64,000 bases of DNA from Xylogone sp. PMI_703 (Eukaryota; Ascomycota; Leotiomycetes). Positions 47,328 to 60,900 of the stretch are shown here, piece by piece (the stretch's first letter is position 1; each line of letters opens with the position of its first letter). A program made the translations under genes and the position numbers. Location: positions 1,364,001 to 1,428,000 of the forward strand of contig JAJTUQ010000005.1 in assembly GCA_021399445.1 (NCBI GenBank), written 5' to 3'. Below the pieces are notes generated by a model that was not told the origin of the DNA, searched no databases, and saw only the letters and a program-made list of their open reading frames with translations.

Positions 47328-49147
47328 TTATTCCTCGCCAACCAAATTTGTACCCTCTCTCAATCCCTCGACGACAAGCTCGTGACCCTCTGCTCGGCGG
47401 TAGATGTCCTTCACGTCATCTGTGGTGGTCTCGAAGTGACTGGTTGCATCGTAGCTCTTGGAGATGAAGATGTTGTCGTTGACGCCGTTCTCTATTGGCT
47501 CGTATAGGGGAATTGGTGGGCCCTGCGATGGATGGGTCAGTCAAATGTTGGAAGACAGCTAGATAAAGAGTACTTACCAAGAACTTCTCTTCAATCTTGC
47601 CAAGGCGTTCGAAACCAGGTTCGAGTTCGAGATGGTGGTTTGCGTCAGTTTCAGCAATGGTGGAGACGATGGCAATGTAGTAACCCTTGGGGCAAACGTT
47701 GTGGGCAGACGAGACGACAGCGATGTAGATATCTGCATGATTAGCATGGTGCTGTCACCTCCAAGAATATTCACTCACCATTCTTGCGTCCAACTTGGGA
47801 TTGTGGAATTATAAGTTGACAGGAATCAGTGTTATCGGTGCCGGCAAGTGGGTGGTTCAAGATGCAGATGGCCCTCAAGACCTTTCCAACCACTCGAACC
47901 TTACCAGGGAAGTACGATGGGTCACCAATGATCTTCTTTGTCTTGGTGGTGAATTTCATTCCATCTCCCTCTTCACCTCTCTCCTTCATGGTGGCCTTTA
48001 TTGCAACGGCCTTACCTCCGTCATACTCGATCTCGTCAATGTTGGTATTGAGCATGTAGGTTCCACCGTAGATGGCAGAGAGACGAGCAAAACCCTGAGG
48101 TAGTTCACCAAGACCGTATAGAGGGTAGATGTATGGCGATTTTCCATATCGAGAGACGGAGTTACCGTACAGACGGATTCGCTCGATAGTCTCTGGAGCG
48201 CGACCCTTCTCGTCGATATAGCTGTCAGTCAGGTAGAGAGCCATAGCATGGCCGATGAAATCTCTTGTTGAAGGCTCGAGCCCGAACTTGTCATAGACAT
48301 CCTTCATTGTGCAAGTGTTCATGTTAAGTCCTGGTAAAGCACTCTAGTCAACAAAATGAATCGAATCAAGGGATCCAGGGAGCTTTACCTTTGTGGTCAG
48401 AGGTATTCTCCTGACTGAAGGTTCCAATCCACTCAATAAAGCTCTTCATTCTTCGCTTCTCGAATATACCCATCAAGGATGACCGGAGGGCCTCGCCAGC
48501 ATCGGATGGCACCTTTGCAACGGTAGCTTTAGGACCAGAACCTTGTTGCACGAAGCTGCCTGCTACTTGCTTGAACTCAAGATATCTCGTGACGTCAGTT
48601 GAGACAAGAATGTTTGTCAACTCGCCGCAAGACATGAGGAACTTGGGCACAAGATCGATGTTCCAGTCGTTGGCACGGCCATACTTCTTCCATGGCTCTT
48701 CCCCTTTGCTGTAGTTACCATACTTCTTGAATAACTATCTCTTTGTCAGAAACACCTCCTTTATATAGATTTTGAGTACCTACAGCTTCGATGTTTAAGG
48801 ATGCTGCTTCACTACTTCTCGTTAGCTGCGTTATCATCTAGAGTGGGTTGGCGTGTTACTTACCCTCCATAGTGATCATTTCGGTCGATGTGTAGGACCT
48901 TCTTGCCCTTGACACTCAGGACGCTAAATCCAACGTTAACATACGATCTCTGGCAAACCATAAGAAAATGAACCGGAAAGTATATTACCCAGAAAGTACA
49001 CATTCAGTCAAACCTGGGGAAGAGAGATATTAGCTCACAACTACTCTCGAGTCCTCACGAAACCTTGCCCCTCCATGCGGGGTAGAGGAAACTGATCTCA
49101 CCTGTTCCCAGGACGACAACATCATACTCTGGAGCAATTTCATCCAT
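47328..49147 (-). CDS. gdi1: Rab GDP dissociation inhibitor
   Basis: Eight exons: 49147-49102, 49013-48989, 48923-48864, 48811-48784, 48734-48389, 48330-47779, 47732-47578 and 47522-47328, giving 468 residues. Rab GDI extracts GDP-bound Rab GTPases from membranes and recycles them for vesicle transport. The start MDEIAPEYDVVVLGTG leads, across exons 1-3, into GLTECVLSGVLSVKGKKVLH, the dinucleotide-fold-like motif, and then IDRNDHYGGEAASLN, the Rab-binding platform signature. LMSCGELTNILVSTDVTRYLEF and YGLGELPQGFARLSAIYGGTYML are further sequence-conserved regions. The C-terminus includes HNVCPKGYYIAIVST. Two microexons (25 and 28 bases) and all phases were checked by hand and give one open frame. 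Confidence 0.95.
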
Positions 49148-49659
49148 AGCTGCGGCTTTTGAGACTCTGTGATTAGAATAATTAGATATGGGAGAAAGAG
49201 AAAATCAAGATGCTGCACAGAGTCGAAGTATCAAATGCGGTGAAGGGCAAGCTTGAGGTGGTGGTTATTTGGCACTCCACCGCTGATTGGCCTCGCCTAT
49301 TTACTGACCCTCAATGTGGAGAACTCATATCTTATTGATGCTACCCTGCAACTTTACTGAATGATTGAGAATGGTACTTCATCACAGTTCCTTTTTTTGA
49401 ATCTTAAGCGGAATATGAACTTCGTGATGGACTCTGCACTTGAGAATCCAAGCATGATATAATACATGATATTTTCCCCCTTGATCTTCACATTGCTGGG
49501 TCCTTCAAGTTCTACAAGTATGTGTTATGCGCTGGCGAACGGACCCCTAGCTAAAACACCACAAGGCCGGCAAACACCCGCATACAAATTTTATACAAGA
49601 TCTGGGATATTATTCTTTTGCACCATTTCCCTCAGCCGTAGATTTCTCATCGTCATGAT
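49148..49659. other. Intergenic region upstream of gdi1
   Basis: 512 bp: gdi1 promoter and the 3' flank of mrpl4, both genes on the minus strand. Nothing further recognised. Confidence 0.55.
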
Positions 49660-50494
49660 TCAAGGAGGAGATGCAGTTTTCGCACCAGATTCTGTCTGAG
49701 TTGTGGTTTCGTCAACCATTACTTCCTCGTCTTCAAAGTTGCGAGGAACATAAACCGGCCCCTCTCCCGAGAGGTTGATCTCCGGGTCTTTCTTTGCTAC
49801 CTCTTCGGCAGCCCTCCACGCATAATATCGTTCCGTGAGCACATGCTTGATAGCTCGTTGTGTTTCGCGGACCTAGAACGACGAGAATAATTAGCAAAGC
49901 AAGTTCTGACCTAAACGGTATGGGATGGCTCCAATCTATATTTCTGAGGTGTGGGAAAAGGAACCGTACAGCCTTATCTCTTTCCTCCGCCTCGTAATCT
50001 CCATACCCGGCCTCTAATCTCTGCCTCTCGTATGATTCCGTAGCGATCCTATTCCGCTCCTTCGCACAAACCCACCACAGGGCATGTAAGTCTTCCCAGC
50101 TCTTCCCTCTCAATTCTTCCACCGACCATGCCCGCCCATGAGAATCATCCTCCTCGGGCGTATTCATTGGCTTATCCTTGCTATGGAAGAACTGCCAGAG
50201 TCCATGATTTGGGTCGACTTCAACTTTACTTCGCTTTGCTGGATCTAATACTGGGACTGGTAAAGGCGACTTGGATACACTGAGCGGTTCCTTAGGACCG
50301 GTGCGTCTTTGGGTTGAGACACCGCGCTGGCGGTTGTAGTCTCTGGGAAAGCTCCTACTGGAAGTAGTTGAGAACGAAGTAGATTGAGTTGGGGCCACGA
50401 GCGCAGGCAAGAGGAAAGGTGGTGGGATTTGGAACACACTTCTGTGTTGGAGAAGGCCTCTGAGGGCTGGTCGTATGGCTGGAGAAGCCGACAT
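49660..50494 (-). CDS. mrpl4: Mitochondrial large ribosomal subunit protein uL29m (Mrpl4)
   Basis: Two exons, 50494-49970 and 49872-49660, giving 245 residues. It belongs to the 54S mitoribosomal protein L47/L4 family near the exit tunnel. An N-terminal Ser/Arg-rich presequence (about 55 residues, few acidic) targets it to mitochondria. The diagnostic stretch is GRAWSVEELRGKSWEDLHALWWVCAKERNRIATE (about 117-150), then LEAGYGDYEAEERDKAV joined by the intron to RETQRAIKHVLTERYYAW. The acidic tail is fungal-typical. The start is ATG 50494; five codons upstream are open but contain no ATG. Confidence 0.93.
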
Positions 50495-52657
50495 GTTATA
50501 TTTAGACAACCAATTGCGTTTTGGCCTAGGTATTTGATGCTATTCAAACATTTGTATCAAAAACAAAGTTCTCTGTAACGGTAAGAAGGTTACCGTAGCT
50601 AGCGTGTCTGCCATTACGGGTACCCAAAGTTTATGAAAGAGAAGGTCGTAGTCACGTGATGCTGCAATACCCACCCGCTGCCACCTCCAGGGGCGCGGGC
50701 GGGATGAGTGGAGATTTCCATCGACCCTCCAAGTGGAGTTCAGGACAGGAAACTTGCTGCGTTACGCAAAGCTTAACCGTTTCCACGGGATACTTGATAT
50801 GTCGAGTTAAGACGATCTGCGACTATTTTGATTGGGAGTGCTGCACAGCCATTTCCAGGTCGCTTTCGATCTAAGAGTCCATAATTTACGCTTTTCACCA
50901 TTGAGGAGCGCCTAAACCTAATCGGCCAGACACTTGGAAAGTTGAGGCATCTCCGTAGATCGCCTGCCACTGATCTGCTCGTGAAATAAGAGCCATTTCC
51001 GCAGTGGGAAGTGCTCCCGAAAGACAAGAATAATGAGGCGCAATGTCCGTTTGCTATCGGTAAAGTTGAAGAGATTACGACAACACGGAGAGGCAATTGC
51101 ACTCAGGCGCAAAAATTTCCAAGACATCATTTAATTCTAGTCATGATGTTTTGAAACAGCATGCGAGGTGTAATGGCACTCCCGTAAGAGTCGCGCCCAC
51201 TGAAAGAATGTATACCGTAGGGGATCGTCATAGACTCTCTCTCTCGTAAAGCGGCATACACAGAAACCAAGCCGGCTTGCAGGCAGGCCTGGATAATAAT
51301 GAGCACCTTTTATTATTTCCGAAGCCTTCAAACCACCGTTGTTATTTGCCATCTCGTGTGTTGTGCAGCTTGCATTAGCAAGAACCTTTCGCGGGATTGT
51401 TTCAATCTCGATCACCTACATATCTGCACTAGCATGGCCCATTGAGCCTGCCATGCCGTGGTAGTTTCTTCTGCTGTGTCACAACTGCCGGGTATGCGAC
51501 AAGGATGGTGAACCTTTTCGTCCGCCTCCATCATCGATTCTGTGGAAGTGACGCGCATGTCTTGCTGCGACGTCTGAGGGAATTGGCAATTGGCTTCGTT
51601 CTCTCGGCTTGTGACTGCTTCCTTGAGAGGGAAGGGCATTGATCATGTCAGAACATCTCAATGCATTATTAGTGGTGACTGGACGACAACTTACACTATG
51701 CAACAGAGCCGCTGGTGGCTGGACAGAATGCGCAAGAGCACGATCACAATTCAACGTCTTGAACGGACCGGGCAACTCTTGGATGAATTGTGTGTATGAG
51801 CATGTTTCCTGGATAAAATCATTACGACAGCGTCCTTTCTCAAATGAGGTCAACCACTCCGAAGCTAGTATGGATCAGACACAATCACTATCGGATCATT
51901 TCGTTGCTAATGAACGTGATCTCACGCTCTGGGATTCTCCAGCGATATTCTCATCCGGAAGGCGAAAGGAGAAAAGAGTCAATTATTAAGCACCCCAACC
52001 CGGCGACCGCAAAATCCGATTATGAGTTCCCTGAGACCAGTCCAACACCGCTCTGACGAAAAGCATAGTAATCGCAACAAGGTGCCTAGGCAGCGGCTTC
52101 ATAGGCCAAAACGTAGGAAAATAGAGGCGAAAAAGTGACATAAGCCCAAGTACAGTTTCCGGCTGTATCTAGCATGGAGGATACCAACAACGCCGCCTGG
52201 CATTTACTCTATAGGGTAAATATGTCATTTGACTTCGCAGTTTTATATGATTCTAGGGTTCTAGGGAGAAAGAAACACAGGGAATGGTTGAGGAGTTGCG
52301 ATTACGGTGTACTGTGTGTAGCAGAAGACTGATGGACTTGAAGACTGGATAGACTTACGGTACATCCGTATTTGACTGGACTTTCCGAAACAGGAAAAAC
52401 CAACAGAGGCACTTGGACAAGTTGGACTTCCAATCCCGGACACGAAGGGTGGCTGTGAGAAACCTGCGTAATCTCTCCGAGACTTCTCCAGATGCTGTAA
52501 TTTCTGAGCCTCGAATAGCAAAGGACTTAAAATTACGATTCCGGAGCCCCGATGTCAACCACCATTCTGTGGTACAGAGGGCCTCCATGGCGATGGGAAG
52601 ATCACGACCAATCTATGGATGATGAAACAACCACATCTTGGAAGTTAGAGTATTGTG

Positions 52658-52687
52658 CTGTACAGCCATACTTCAATACTGTACAGC
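52658..52687. repeat. Pair of CTGTACAGC sites
   Basis: The 9-base word CTGTACAGC, itself containing the 8-base palindrome CTGTACAG, occurs twice 21 bases apart, about two helical turns start to start, within otherwise ordinary intergenic DNA. Confidence 0.6.
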
Positions 52688-55600
52688 AATCTCCCTTCTT
52701 TGGCTACCAGAAAAAAAATTATGTGCGAATGTCATTAGTGCATATCGCCATTTTAAGGATTCACTGTCTCGGCCAGGGGGCATGACTCGCGCCAAGACGT
52801 CAGACAGCAAAAGCGACAATGGTTTAGCGCGAACTAACTCGGGGTAAAGCAGCGAGAGCATGGTTGAAGTAGATGGAATATGCCGGTCCTGCTGAACTTC
52901 CCAACGAGATTGCCATTACAGCATCAGATCAAGTATTCATGCCCTCCGGTCACAGCGTGTATCTGGCTCCTACCAACGACGTGGAAGCGTCGCGCTATGG
53001 CCTGAAAATTTCCGATGCGGTAGCAATAGTGCTGTTGATAACCAAGGGAGGAAAGGCCAGAGAACGACAAATCCCTGGATTGCTGCTGACCGTACAGACT
53101 TTTTACGCTTCGGATGTTTTCATCCTCTGGGCCCCTGGCTAGGTTGGTCTCTGGATATCATAATTCTCGTCGCCCTGCTGTTTCTAGAACAGCTGATGGC
53201 GAAGCTGGAACAGCTCTAGAAGGGGTTTTATTTTTCGCTGGACCAGCCATCCATTGCAATTAGTGAAGCTTTAACCGCTGGATCCCGCCCCTACAAGCAT
53301 TTGCACCCGAGGTGCGGCCGTTGTTGACGAGGATGATTTGCAGATAACTTTTGTTCCACACGTCTTCCATCGGTGGATTGGAAGCCACGGGAGGTGGGGG
53401 CAGTGCAGCGAATGCCATCGCCATGACAGCTTTGTGGATTTCAACTGTGCGGTCGCGTTCCTGGATGACAGAGATCGGCCCGGTCAGTGGTGGCTACCTA
53501 GGAGCACACAGTTCTGCCTAGGACGTCATTTTTTTGTGGTTTACAAAAAATCTATGGCCTTCGAAGTCGAAATTTTTATGTGCTGAGAAATCGCACAACC
53601 ACCCATGAAAAGGCGCTGAAGTACCGTATGCAGGCGGCATGCCTCGGCATAACCAGGGTTTACTGATAGCGGACGATAAAAAAGCGTGGCGGGCGATTCA
53701 TTACCCCATCGTATCACATTGCATCACGCCTCACATCACATCACATCCCATCCAAGGGACGTACGGTATATCACCGAGAGGAATGTTTTTGTCCGGATCT
53801 GCTGGGCATTACTTTCTGGACAGCCACGACAGCTCACAGCTCACGCAGCTCACCGCTGGCAAAAGGGTCGACATGGAACACACAGACCTTCATTTGAGAT
53901 GCAAAGGTTTTAGCCTCGATTTGGTACTGCCAGGATTGGATCTACAAGGACGATACAACTTGATGCCTCTGCCGGACGCTGAGCCCTCGTCTTTGGTAAG
54001 CTCCTTCACAGCAGCTTCGAGCAGATTGGCTGTCGGAGAAACGGAGCCTGGTAGAGATTGGCCACCATGGACGACGCTACAAAAGAGCACTGAGCAGATC
54101 TACTGGATTAGCTTCGCGCTGGACCTGAGATTTGGGACTTTCGCGATTGCCGTGAGCCGGGCTCGAGGCCAGGAGGTCGTGTGCGAAGGCTTACAATAGT
54201 CTTTGCTCGGTGATTACGTCCGTTGAGCGTTGCCCTACAGCTAACCTCTTTCCAGCCAGACGAGCAGAGCTACAGACCACGAGACCAGGGCGCCAGGTCT
54301 AGATCGGAGGTGAGTTTCAAAAATGCGTCGATTTGTTCATGTACATTGGCGCTGAGAATATTATCTGATATTGTGATTGTTTCGCTTCGTACGGGCTGAA
54401 ACGTGCAAGCTTTAGGGCCATCTTCCGGACAGACGCGGCAGTGGTTTTATGGTGGCGCTGCTAGGCAAAATGGCCTGCCATCAAGACTTTCTGCTAAAAA
54501 GGCGCAGGACAACGCTGAGGTGGTTGAGTGTTTAGTGTAGTCAGCAGCAGTAGCGCCCGTACACACATGCAAACATGCAAACATGCTTGCCGCAGGCTTC
54601 GGTGCAAGCATCCGTGGCATCAGGCCTGGTGGATTCAACTTTAGCTTGGAGGATATTTTGTTGATGTTGTTGCTGGCATCATGGCATGCACAGTCCGGTA
54701 CTGTACCTGTACGGTGCTCCTTTGTGCGGTCGACGATTTTGGGCGTGGTGTCCGGAGTTGGAGGGTTTTCGGCTCACTTGCCTCTTCCATGCCAGCGCTT
54801 CCGAGGGCCATCGCCAACCATGAGCTAGCCTGCGAGCGTGCTCCCAGCAATTCTCGAAATCGCGTTAGCCGTCATCGCATTATCTAAAGAGGTGCACGCC
54901 ACCACGGCTCTTCCGCGCTCTCATTCGCCCGCAGCACCAGAGATCGTTGGCCACCATGTCCACGCCTACCGTTCGATCTCCAAGCAGAGACCCAGCGTGT
55001 TCCTGGTTCGCTTCCACAACGTCAACACCGGCAAAAAAAGCGACAACGCATCAGAGCCCTTGCCGACTCGCCAGACTGAACAGCTTCACGAGGCCATTAA
55101 CTGTATTGACTGTATTGACCGGGTTTGCAGCTGCAGCTGCAGCGAACAAAGAACCGAGAACTTCACGCACACGTCCTGTACACATAATAAATTACTCTGG
55201 TATACACACATACACACACATATCCGTATTGGAAGGAAAAAAACCAAGATGAATAATTTAGTAATTAAGGACCAATTCGGCATTCCGCCGCTGACGACCA
55301 CCGCTGGGTGATTTGCCTTCCCTCGTCCACGAGGCACCCGCCAAATATTGCCGGTATCAACACCACCTTTGAGACCTTGCGTCGCGGTCCTACGGCCCTT
55401 CTCGGTTTCATTTTGTGAGGCAGCAGTGCTTGGCTCAAACGGGAAATATTGACCACGATTCGAGCTCTCCAGAAGCTTAAATGACAGCAAATCTGCATGT
55501 ACGTCCACGTGGTCTGGCAGTATTCAGTGCGAGGGTGATGCTGGACGGCGCTGGAGGACGGCGCTGGGCAGCACCATGGCGCCCGCTTTCTGCCCAGCCA

Positions 55601-56211
55601 ATTTTTGACCTCTTGGTTGATTTGTGATATCACCGTCTCGCCATCAAACGCGTTGCAACAGCTTTTAAAGCAAGCGAGACAGGAGGCCCAGCAGGGGGGG
55701 CCACCGAGAACCGGGGGGCGTGCAGGTAAGGGGAGGGGCAGTAACAGCGACATCAGCGGCATCAAACCCTCGCTGTCCGCCATCGTCCAGTAACGAGAGG
55801 CGGTCTCGCAGTGTAGGCCGGGGTATCCTGAAGAACGAGGGACACCCGCCAGTATCCTCTTTTCAGGGACTACCGTGCTGTACCGGAGAGGAGTTACAGC
55901 AGTGCTCCAGCACCTATTGCTCTCTGCTATTGCTGTGTGCCTTCGCTAATAGGCCCTTCAGGCGCTCTCTGTTTCTGCCAGATCTTGCAGATTCACACCA
56001 CCCAAACCTGCCTGGAGATCTGGTTTGTGGCCGGCGCAACGCTCGACCGCTGACCTGCGAGGTGGCCGGCGGAATTGCGCGCGCCCGGCAGCTTCTCCCG
56101 GGGCTGGTCAAGGGCGGACGACGGGCGAGAGAATGAGCGAGAGCGCAGCGCAAGAAGGAGAGAGTCAAGGCCTCTCGCGGGTCTGGGCTTTTTTCCTGTA
56201 AGGGCAGGCAA

Positions 56212-56340
56212 AGTACTGGTACAGGAGAAACGGTGAGCAGTACAGCAGGGCCAGCGGTTAGGTGCCATACGGTGCCATACTACGCGCAGTACCATGCTGG
56301 TACTGGTACTGGTGCTGTATTGTGCTGTACTGTACCGCAC
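56212..56340. repeat. GTAC-rich low-complexity cluster
   Basis: Many overlapping words of the type GTACTG, GTACCA, CTGTAC occur, together with a perfect tandem of GGTGCCATAC (56261-56280) and TGGTACTGGTAC near 56299-56311. The two strands look alike because most words are palindromic. No frame or gene fits. Confidence 0.6.
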
Positions 56341-57947
56341 AGGCAAGCAGCGTACAGCTGCCGTTGGTTAGTAAGAAAATGAAAGCGACAGGACCCTTTA
56401 CACAGTAAAAGTCTCAGTTTGTCACCTGCCACAGCGACCGAGGAATTAGCACCGCCATACTGCCGCAGCGTCCAGGACTGTACATGCTGCAGCGCGTGCC
56501 TCCACGCCGGACCTGTAGGTCTGGCAGGTGCTGCAGTACCGGAGGGCGTCTTTCGTTGCTGCAGGAATAATACTGTGATGATAATAATAATGAATAGCCA
56601 GAGGGAGTGCTGGACTGTCCGGAGTACAGAGTAAGTGCCGTAATGATCAGATTTTCAATAATAATAAATAATGGGCCATCCGCGTCTGCCACCACGCCGC
56701 CCTCGGAAATAACCACCCAAAGCGACTGAATCATGCTGGGCGGTTGCATGGCAGTCCGCCAGCGTCAGGTCGTAGCGGGAATAGGCGTGCGGTGCCGCTC
56801 ACCACACACCACCACCCAACCTCGCCCACACCCCTGCAACAATAGGCGCACCACATGCCACTACCGAATACCGAGAAATTTCTAGGCTTAGAGCGGCAAC
56901 CCGAGATTTTCCCTGGAACGACTCGATACCACTTCCGTCCGGGACTACTACTGTACTTCCTCTCTCGTACCTGCCCTCGTCCTCACCTTTCTTCCACCTT
57001 TTTCCTTACCCCCAATCTTTCCACCTGCCAGACGGGAACTGCCAGCAACACGAGCGAGAAAATCGAAAGCTACTAAAAAAAGAGAAGAGAAAAAAAAGGA
57101 AAATAAACAGCGTTTCCACGAGCTCGGCGTCGACTCCTTTCTGACTGCGTGCGTGCTGTTACTGCTTGCTGCTTGCTGTCCCCTTGCCCTGTCCACCAGC
57201 AAAACCCACCATTGACGCAGCTAGCGTTGTTGCGAATTGGCACGAAGGCGTGGCGCGCAAGCTTTGGAACTCTTGCTGTGCTGGGTGGTGTTTGGTCTGC
57301 CGGTAGATCAACCGCAAAAAACGTCGAGAACCCAGGTCCCCACCACGCGTTTATTTTCCGCCCATCTTTGGGCCACTTGACGGATAAAGTCCTGCTGGGA
57401 TCCACTTTACTTTTCATCAACAACAATAATTCTTCAGCCTCAAGCAAATTCTATACTCTGCTGTCGTCGACCTTTCTTCTTCTCTCTTTGTCGTGGTCAA
57501 GAGCAAACAGGGCATCGCGGACTGTTGTGCCTTTGTCCTCCTTCTTGCCCCTCGCCGGAGACCCCAGATCTCTTTTTTTTCCCTACCCGGCACGGAACCG
57601 CGGTGGATCGGTCGCCACGACGTGGAGCCATCTCTGTCTCTGTCTTTCTTTCTCTCTTCAACCTTTTTCGTGCTTTGTTTCTTAGCTCTTTCTCCAGCAC
57701 TGCTCTGATTGCATCTTTCTTTTGAGATCAGGTGCATTCAGACTTTCAGGAAATTCGAAAAATCACGCGAGAGAAATAGTAGAAAGAATCAGAAAAATTA
57801 TTGGGAGGGTTTTGCATGCGGGAACGGGATCAATCGAGAACCAGCTTCTAGTTTCAGTGGCGCGCCATCGCGAGGGTATCTTGGAGGAATCTCTTTCTCT
57901 TTCTACAGCACGTCTCCACGTCCCTTCATACGGATTCGCAGTCTATT

Positions 57948-60900
57948 ATGGACACCTCTCAATATCATGCTGCAAATGGCATGAACCCGACCAACTCTGC
58001 TTATTCTTCGCTCCCTGGAATCTCGATGCATCAAATTCAGCACAATGCAAGTTTACCAGCCCACACTTTACCTCCGTTGCAGCCACAGCATCCCGCCATG
58101 TCCAGCATGTACGGTAGTGCACCGCACACGCCCAGGACACCGTCTGCTCCCAACACGCCTTCGGCGGTGAACCCCATGGGCAGCTTTCCACAGATGGCGC
58201 AACCGTCACGGCAGTATCAGATGATGCCTGCAAACAACTATCAGCAACCGCCTCAGCAATACCGGACCTCCACCATGATGGGCCCAACCACCACCATGTC
58301 CCATCCTCAACCGATTGCCCCAGCACCGGCTCATGGACGCATGCCGCAGGCACTGAGACCTATGCCTACCGGTGGCCTCCAGCATATGCAAGGCGGCATG
58401 CCTTCTCCTTATGGCCACCAGACTCAGATCTTATCCCAGGCTTCGATGGAAATCGAGCAACCAACGCACGTGGTAGGATCCCAAGGTCGACGCGGAATCT
58501 TGCCAAGTGCTCCTGGAAGGCCTGCAGTTACTGCCACAGGAACCGGCGTTACCAAGAATACCATGATCCCGGCCAAGGATGCTGATGGGAAATTCCCTTG
58601 CCCTCATTGTACCAAGACATATCTTCATGCAAAGCATTTGAAACGTCATTTGCTCAGACGTAAGGAATTTTGAAATTTTCTTCATGTGTTTGTGTGGGAA
58701 TAGTACTGACTGCATTTTGTATTCTAGACACTGGAGATCGTCCGTACATGTGTGTTCTTTGTCGTGATACGTTCTCGCGTAGTGACATTTTGAAGCGTCA
58801 CTTTCAAAAGTGCTCAATCCGTCGAGGCAACCCGACTGGAGCCAGCCACTTGTCACACGCGCAAGCGCATCTGAAAAAGTCACACCCACAGGGACCTCTT
58901 AAGAACGCATCGCCGGTAACTGCAGAGAATGGTCTGATGGGAGTTAATGGTATGAATGGAATGAACGGGATGAATGGGATGAATGGCATTACAAATGAGG
59001 CCATGCATCAAAATTTTGGGGTAATTCCTGATGGAAGCATCCCTGCCGCTACGCCCAACTTGACTGACGAGCATGCAACTCAAGAGCACATTTCTCGATC
59101 GAACAGCCTGAAGAGCCTCGGTAATGGCGCGGTGAGAGACCCGAGGGCCATGACGACGTCTGGTCCAGGCGGAGCAAATTTTAATCAGACCTACAGCAAT
59201 GGCATCCAGAGCACCATGGCCACTGCTATGAACTCTCAACTCGCGTTCAGCATGCCCAACGGACAGAATGGGCACAACTATAACCCAAACCACGGTTTCA
59301 CAACCTACAGTAACGGCACCAACATGCAACCCCAAGCAACAAATCATGTATCAAACTTACAAAACGGACAACCAGGAATGCAGAATTCTTTTTTAGGCGA
59401 TAGCGCCGGGCAGCCACAGGGACTTGACTGGTCCCAAATGTTCCAGCCCGGCGCGTCCGGAAACTTCATGGGTCCATATAACCCAAACATGGCCAATGTA
59501 CAAATCAAGAACGAGCCGCAACAGCAACCACAGGCACAGCAGCAGCAGCACCAACAGCAACAGACGTACAATCCTAACATAGCTGCGGCTGCAGCTGCAC
59601 AAATGAATATCAAACAAGAGCAGTCTTTGAGTAACACGAATAACGGTCTTTTTACTGGTGTGTACCCAGGAAATCCCAACGTCTTGAACCAGGGCGCCGA
59701 CTTCTCCATGTGGAATCTTGGATCTATATCAAACAATGACGCGTTTCAACAAGTATCGACACAGCTGTACAACTTCTGCTTCCCTTCAGACGCCGGAGTG
59801 AGTAGCCTTGCCCAGGAGATGCGAAAGATCCTCACGGCGGACAACATCAAGCACTTCCTCGAGCACTTTGCTAATTTCCAAGGTCACTTCCCCACTATCC
59901 ATACACCCACATTCCGAGTCACTGAGGCATGGGAAGGCCTTCTCCTTGGCATGATCTGCATTGGTGCAGTATACTCAGATCGTGTAAGCCCAATTCAGGT
60001 TCGAGAGATGGTTGAACTCGCCAAGGTTACTATTGAACGTAATTCCCCTATTTTTGCGATAGTTAGCCGCGAGCAAAATGGCGAGACTGCAATTGGAACC
60101 GAGGTCATACGAACTGGCAAGTTAGAATTGGAGCAGATCCAGGCTCTGTTTATGATCTCAGTTCTCTGCATGTGGCATGGCACCCCGGTACAACGAGAAA
60201 AGGGACGTCAACAATTCCCACTCCTTGTCACGCTGGCAAAACGAGCAGGTTTAACGCAGCCATCGACTGCTGCTCCATTCAGCGTTCTGCATCAGCCTAA
60301 CATGGTCCTTGACAATCTCAACGCAGCAAACTTCGATTGGAATGCATGGGTAGAACAGGAGAAGCGGTCTAGAGTGCTCTACGGCATATATCTTGTTGAT
60401 ACTGCAATGGTCATCTACTTCAACATGGCACCCAGATTCGATATTCTCGAGGTCCGCCTACCATTGCCTGCTGATGATGCTGCGTGGGATGCACGCAATC
60501 CGATGCAGTGTGCCGATGCACTAGGCCTAAATGGCCCTGTGGCTGCCCGTGACAACAATCCAGAGGGTAGCCGCAGGCCCAAGCAACCGGAACTGCACTC
60601 GGCACTCAAGGCGTTGATGCATCCTACTTATGACCTCCAGCCCGGTACTACGAATCTCTATTCCAAATTTATTCTTGTCCACGCTCTGCACGTTCAGCTC
60701 TGGACTGCTCAAAAACAATTGGTCCAGGAGAACGGACAGATAAACATACAGAGTATGACGTTCCCAAACAGCAGAGACAGTACACCATTAGGACACAACG
60801 ACTGGGTATCGAGGAATATGGATTCAACCGGAAGCGGCGTTCAAAGCAGTAACACAAGTGGCAGAGCAACTCCTGTGGAGCCAGGTGCACAATCTCCTAA

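Larger units (their letters stand above)
50495..57947. other. 7.4 kb without a convincing gene, upstream of the C2H2 regulator
   Basis: The largest gene-free stretch here. Open frames up to 186 codons occur on both strands (51479-51853 minus, 53639-54199 plus, 55086-55783 minus, 57149-57685 plus), but none shows a domain, a conserved-looking block or splice partners. Features seen: a CTGTACAGC pair (52658-52687), GTAC-rich segments (54697-54713, 56212-56340), CAT/CAC short repeats (53715-53750), GCAGCTGCAGCTGCAGC (55127-55143) and a CA-rich run (55201-55222). From about 56850 the plus strand turns CT-rich, as in a long leader. A long regulatory region or multi-intron leader for the downstream transcription factor is the simplest reading. 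Confidence 0.6.

Noticed and set aside
50495..50509. Longer start for mrpl4
   Set aside because: The extension begins at TTG; the first ATG is at 50494.
53639..54199. 186-codon plus-strand frame
   Set aside because: It reads through CACATCACAT simple repeats and shows no domain or plausible fold.
55086..55783. Two overlapping minus-strand frames of 140 and 172 codons
   Set aside because: A stretch (GLKGGVDTGNIWRVPRGRG) looks protein-like, but the rest is low in character, and no splice partner or conserved domain was found. Too weak to report as a gene.
57149..57685. 178-codon plus-strand frame
   Set aside because: It lies in the CT-rich leader of the transcription factor gene and is rich in Ser, Leu and Phe, as expected from translating pyrimidine-rich DNA.
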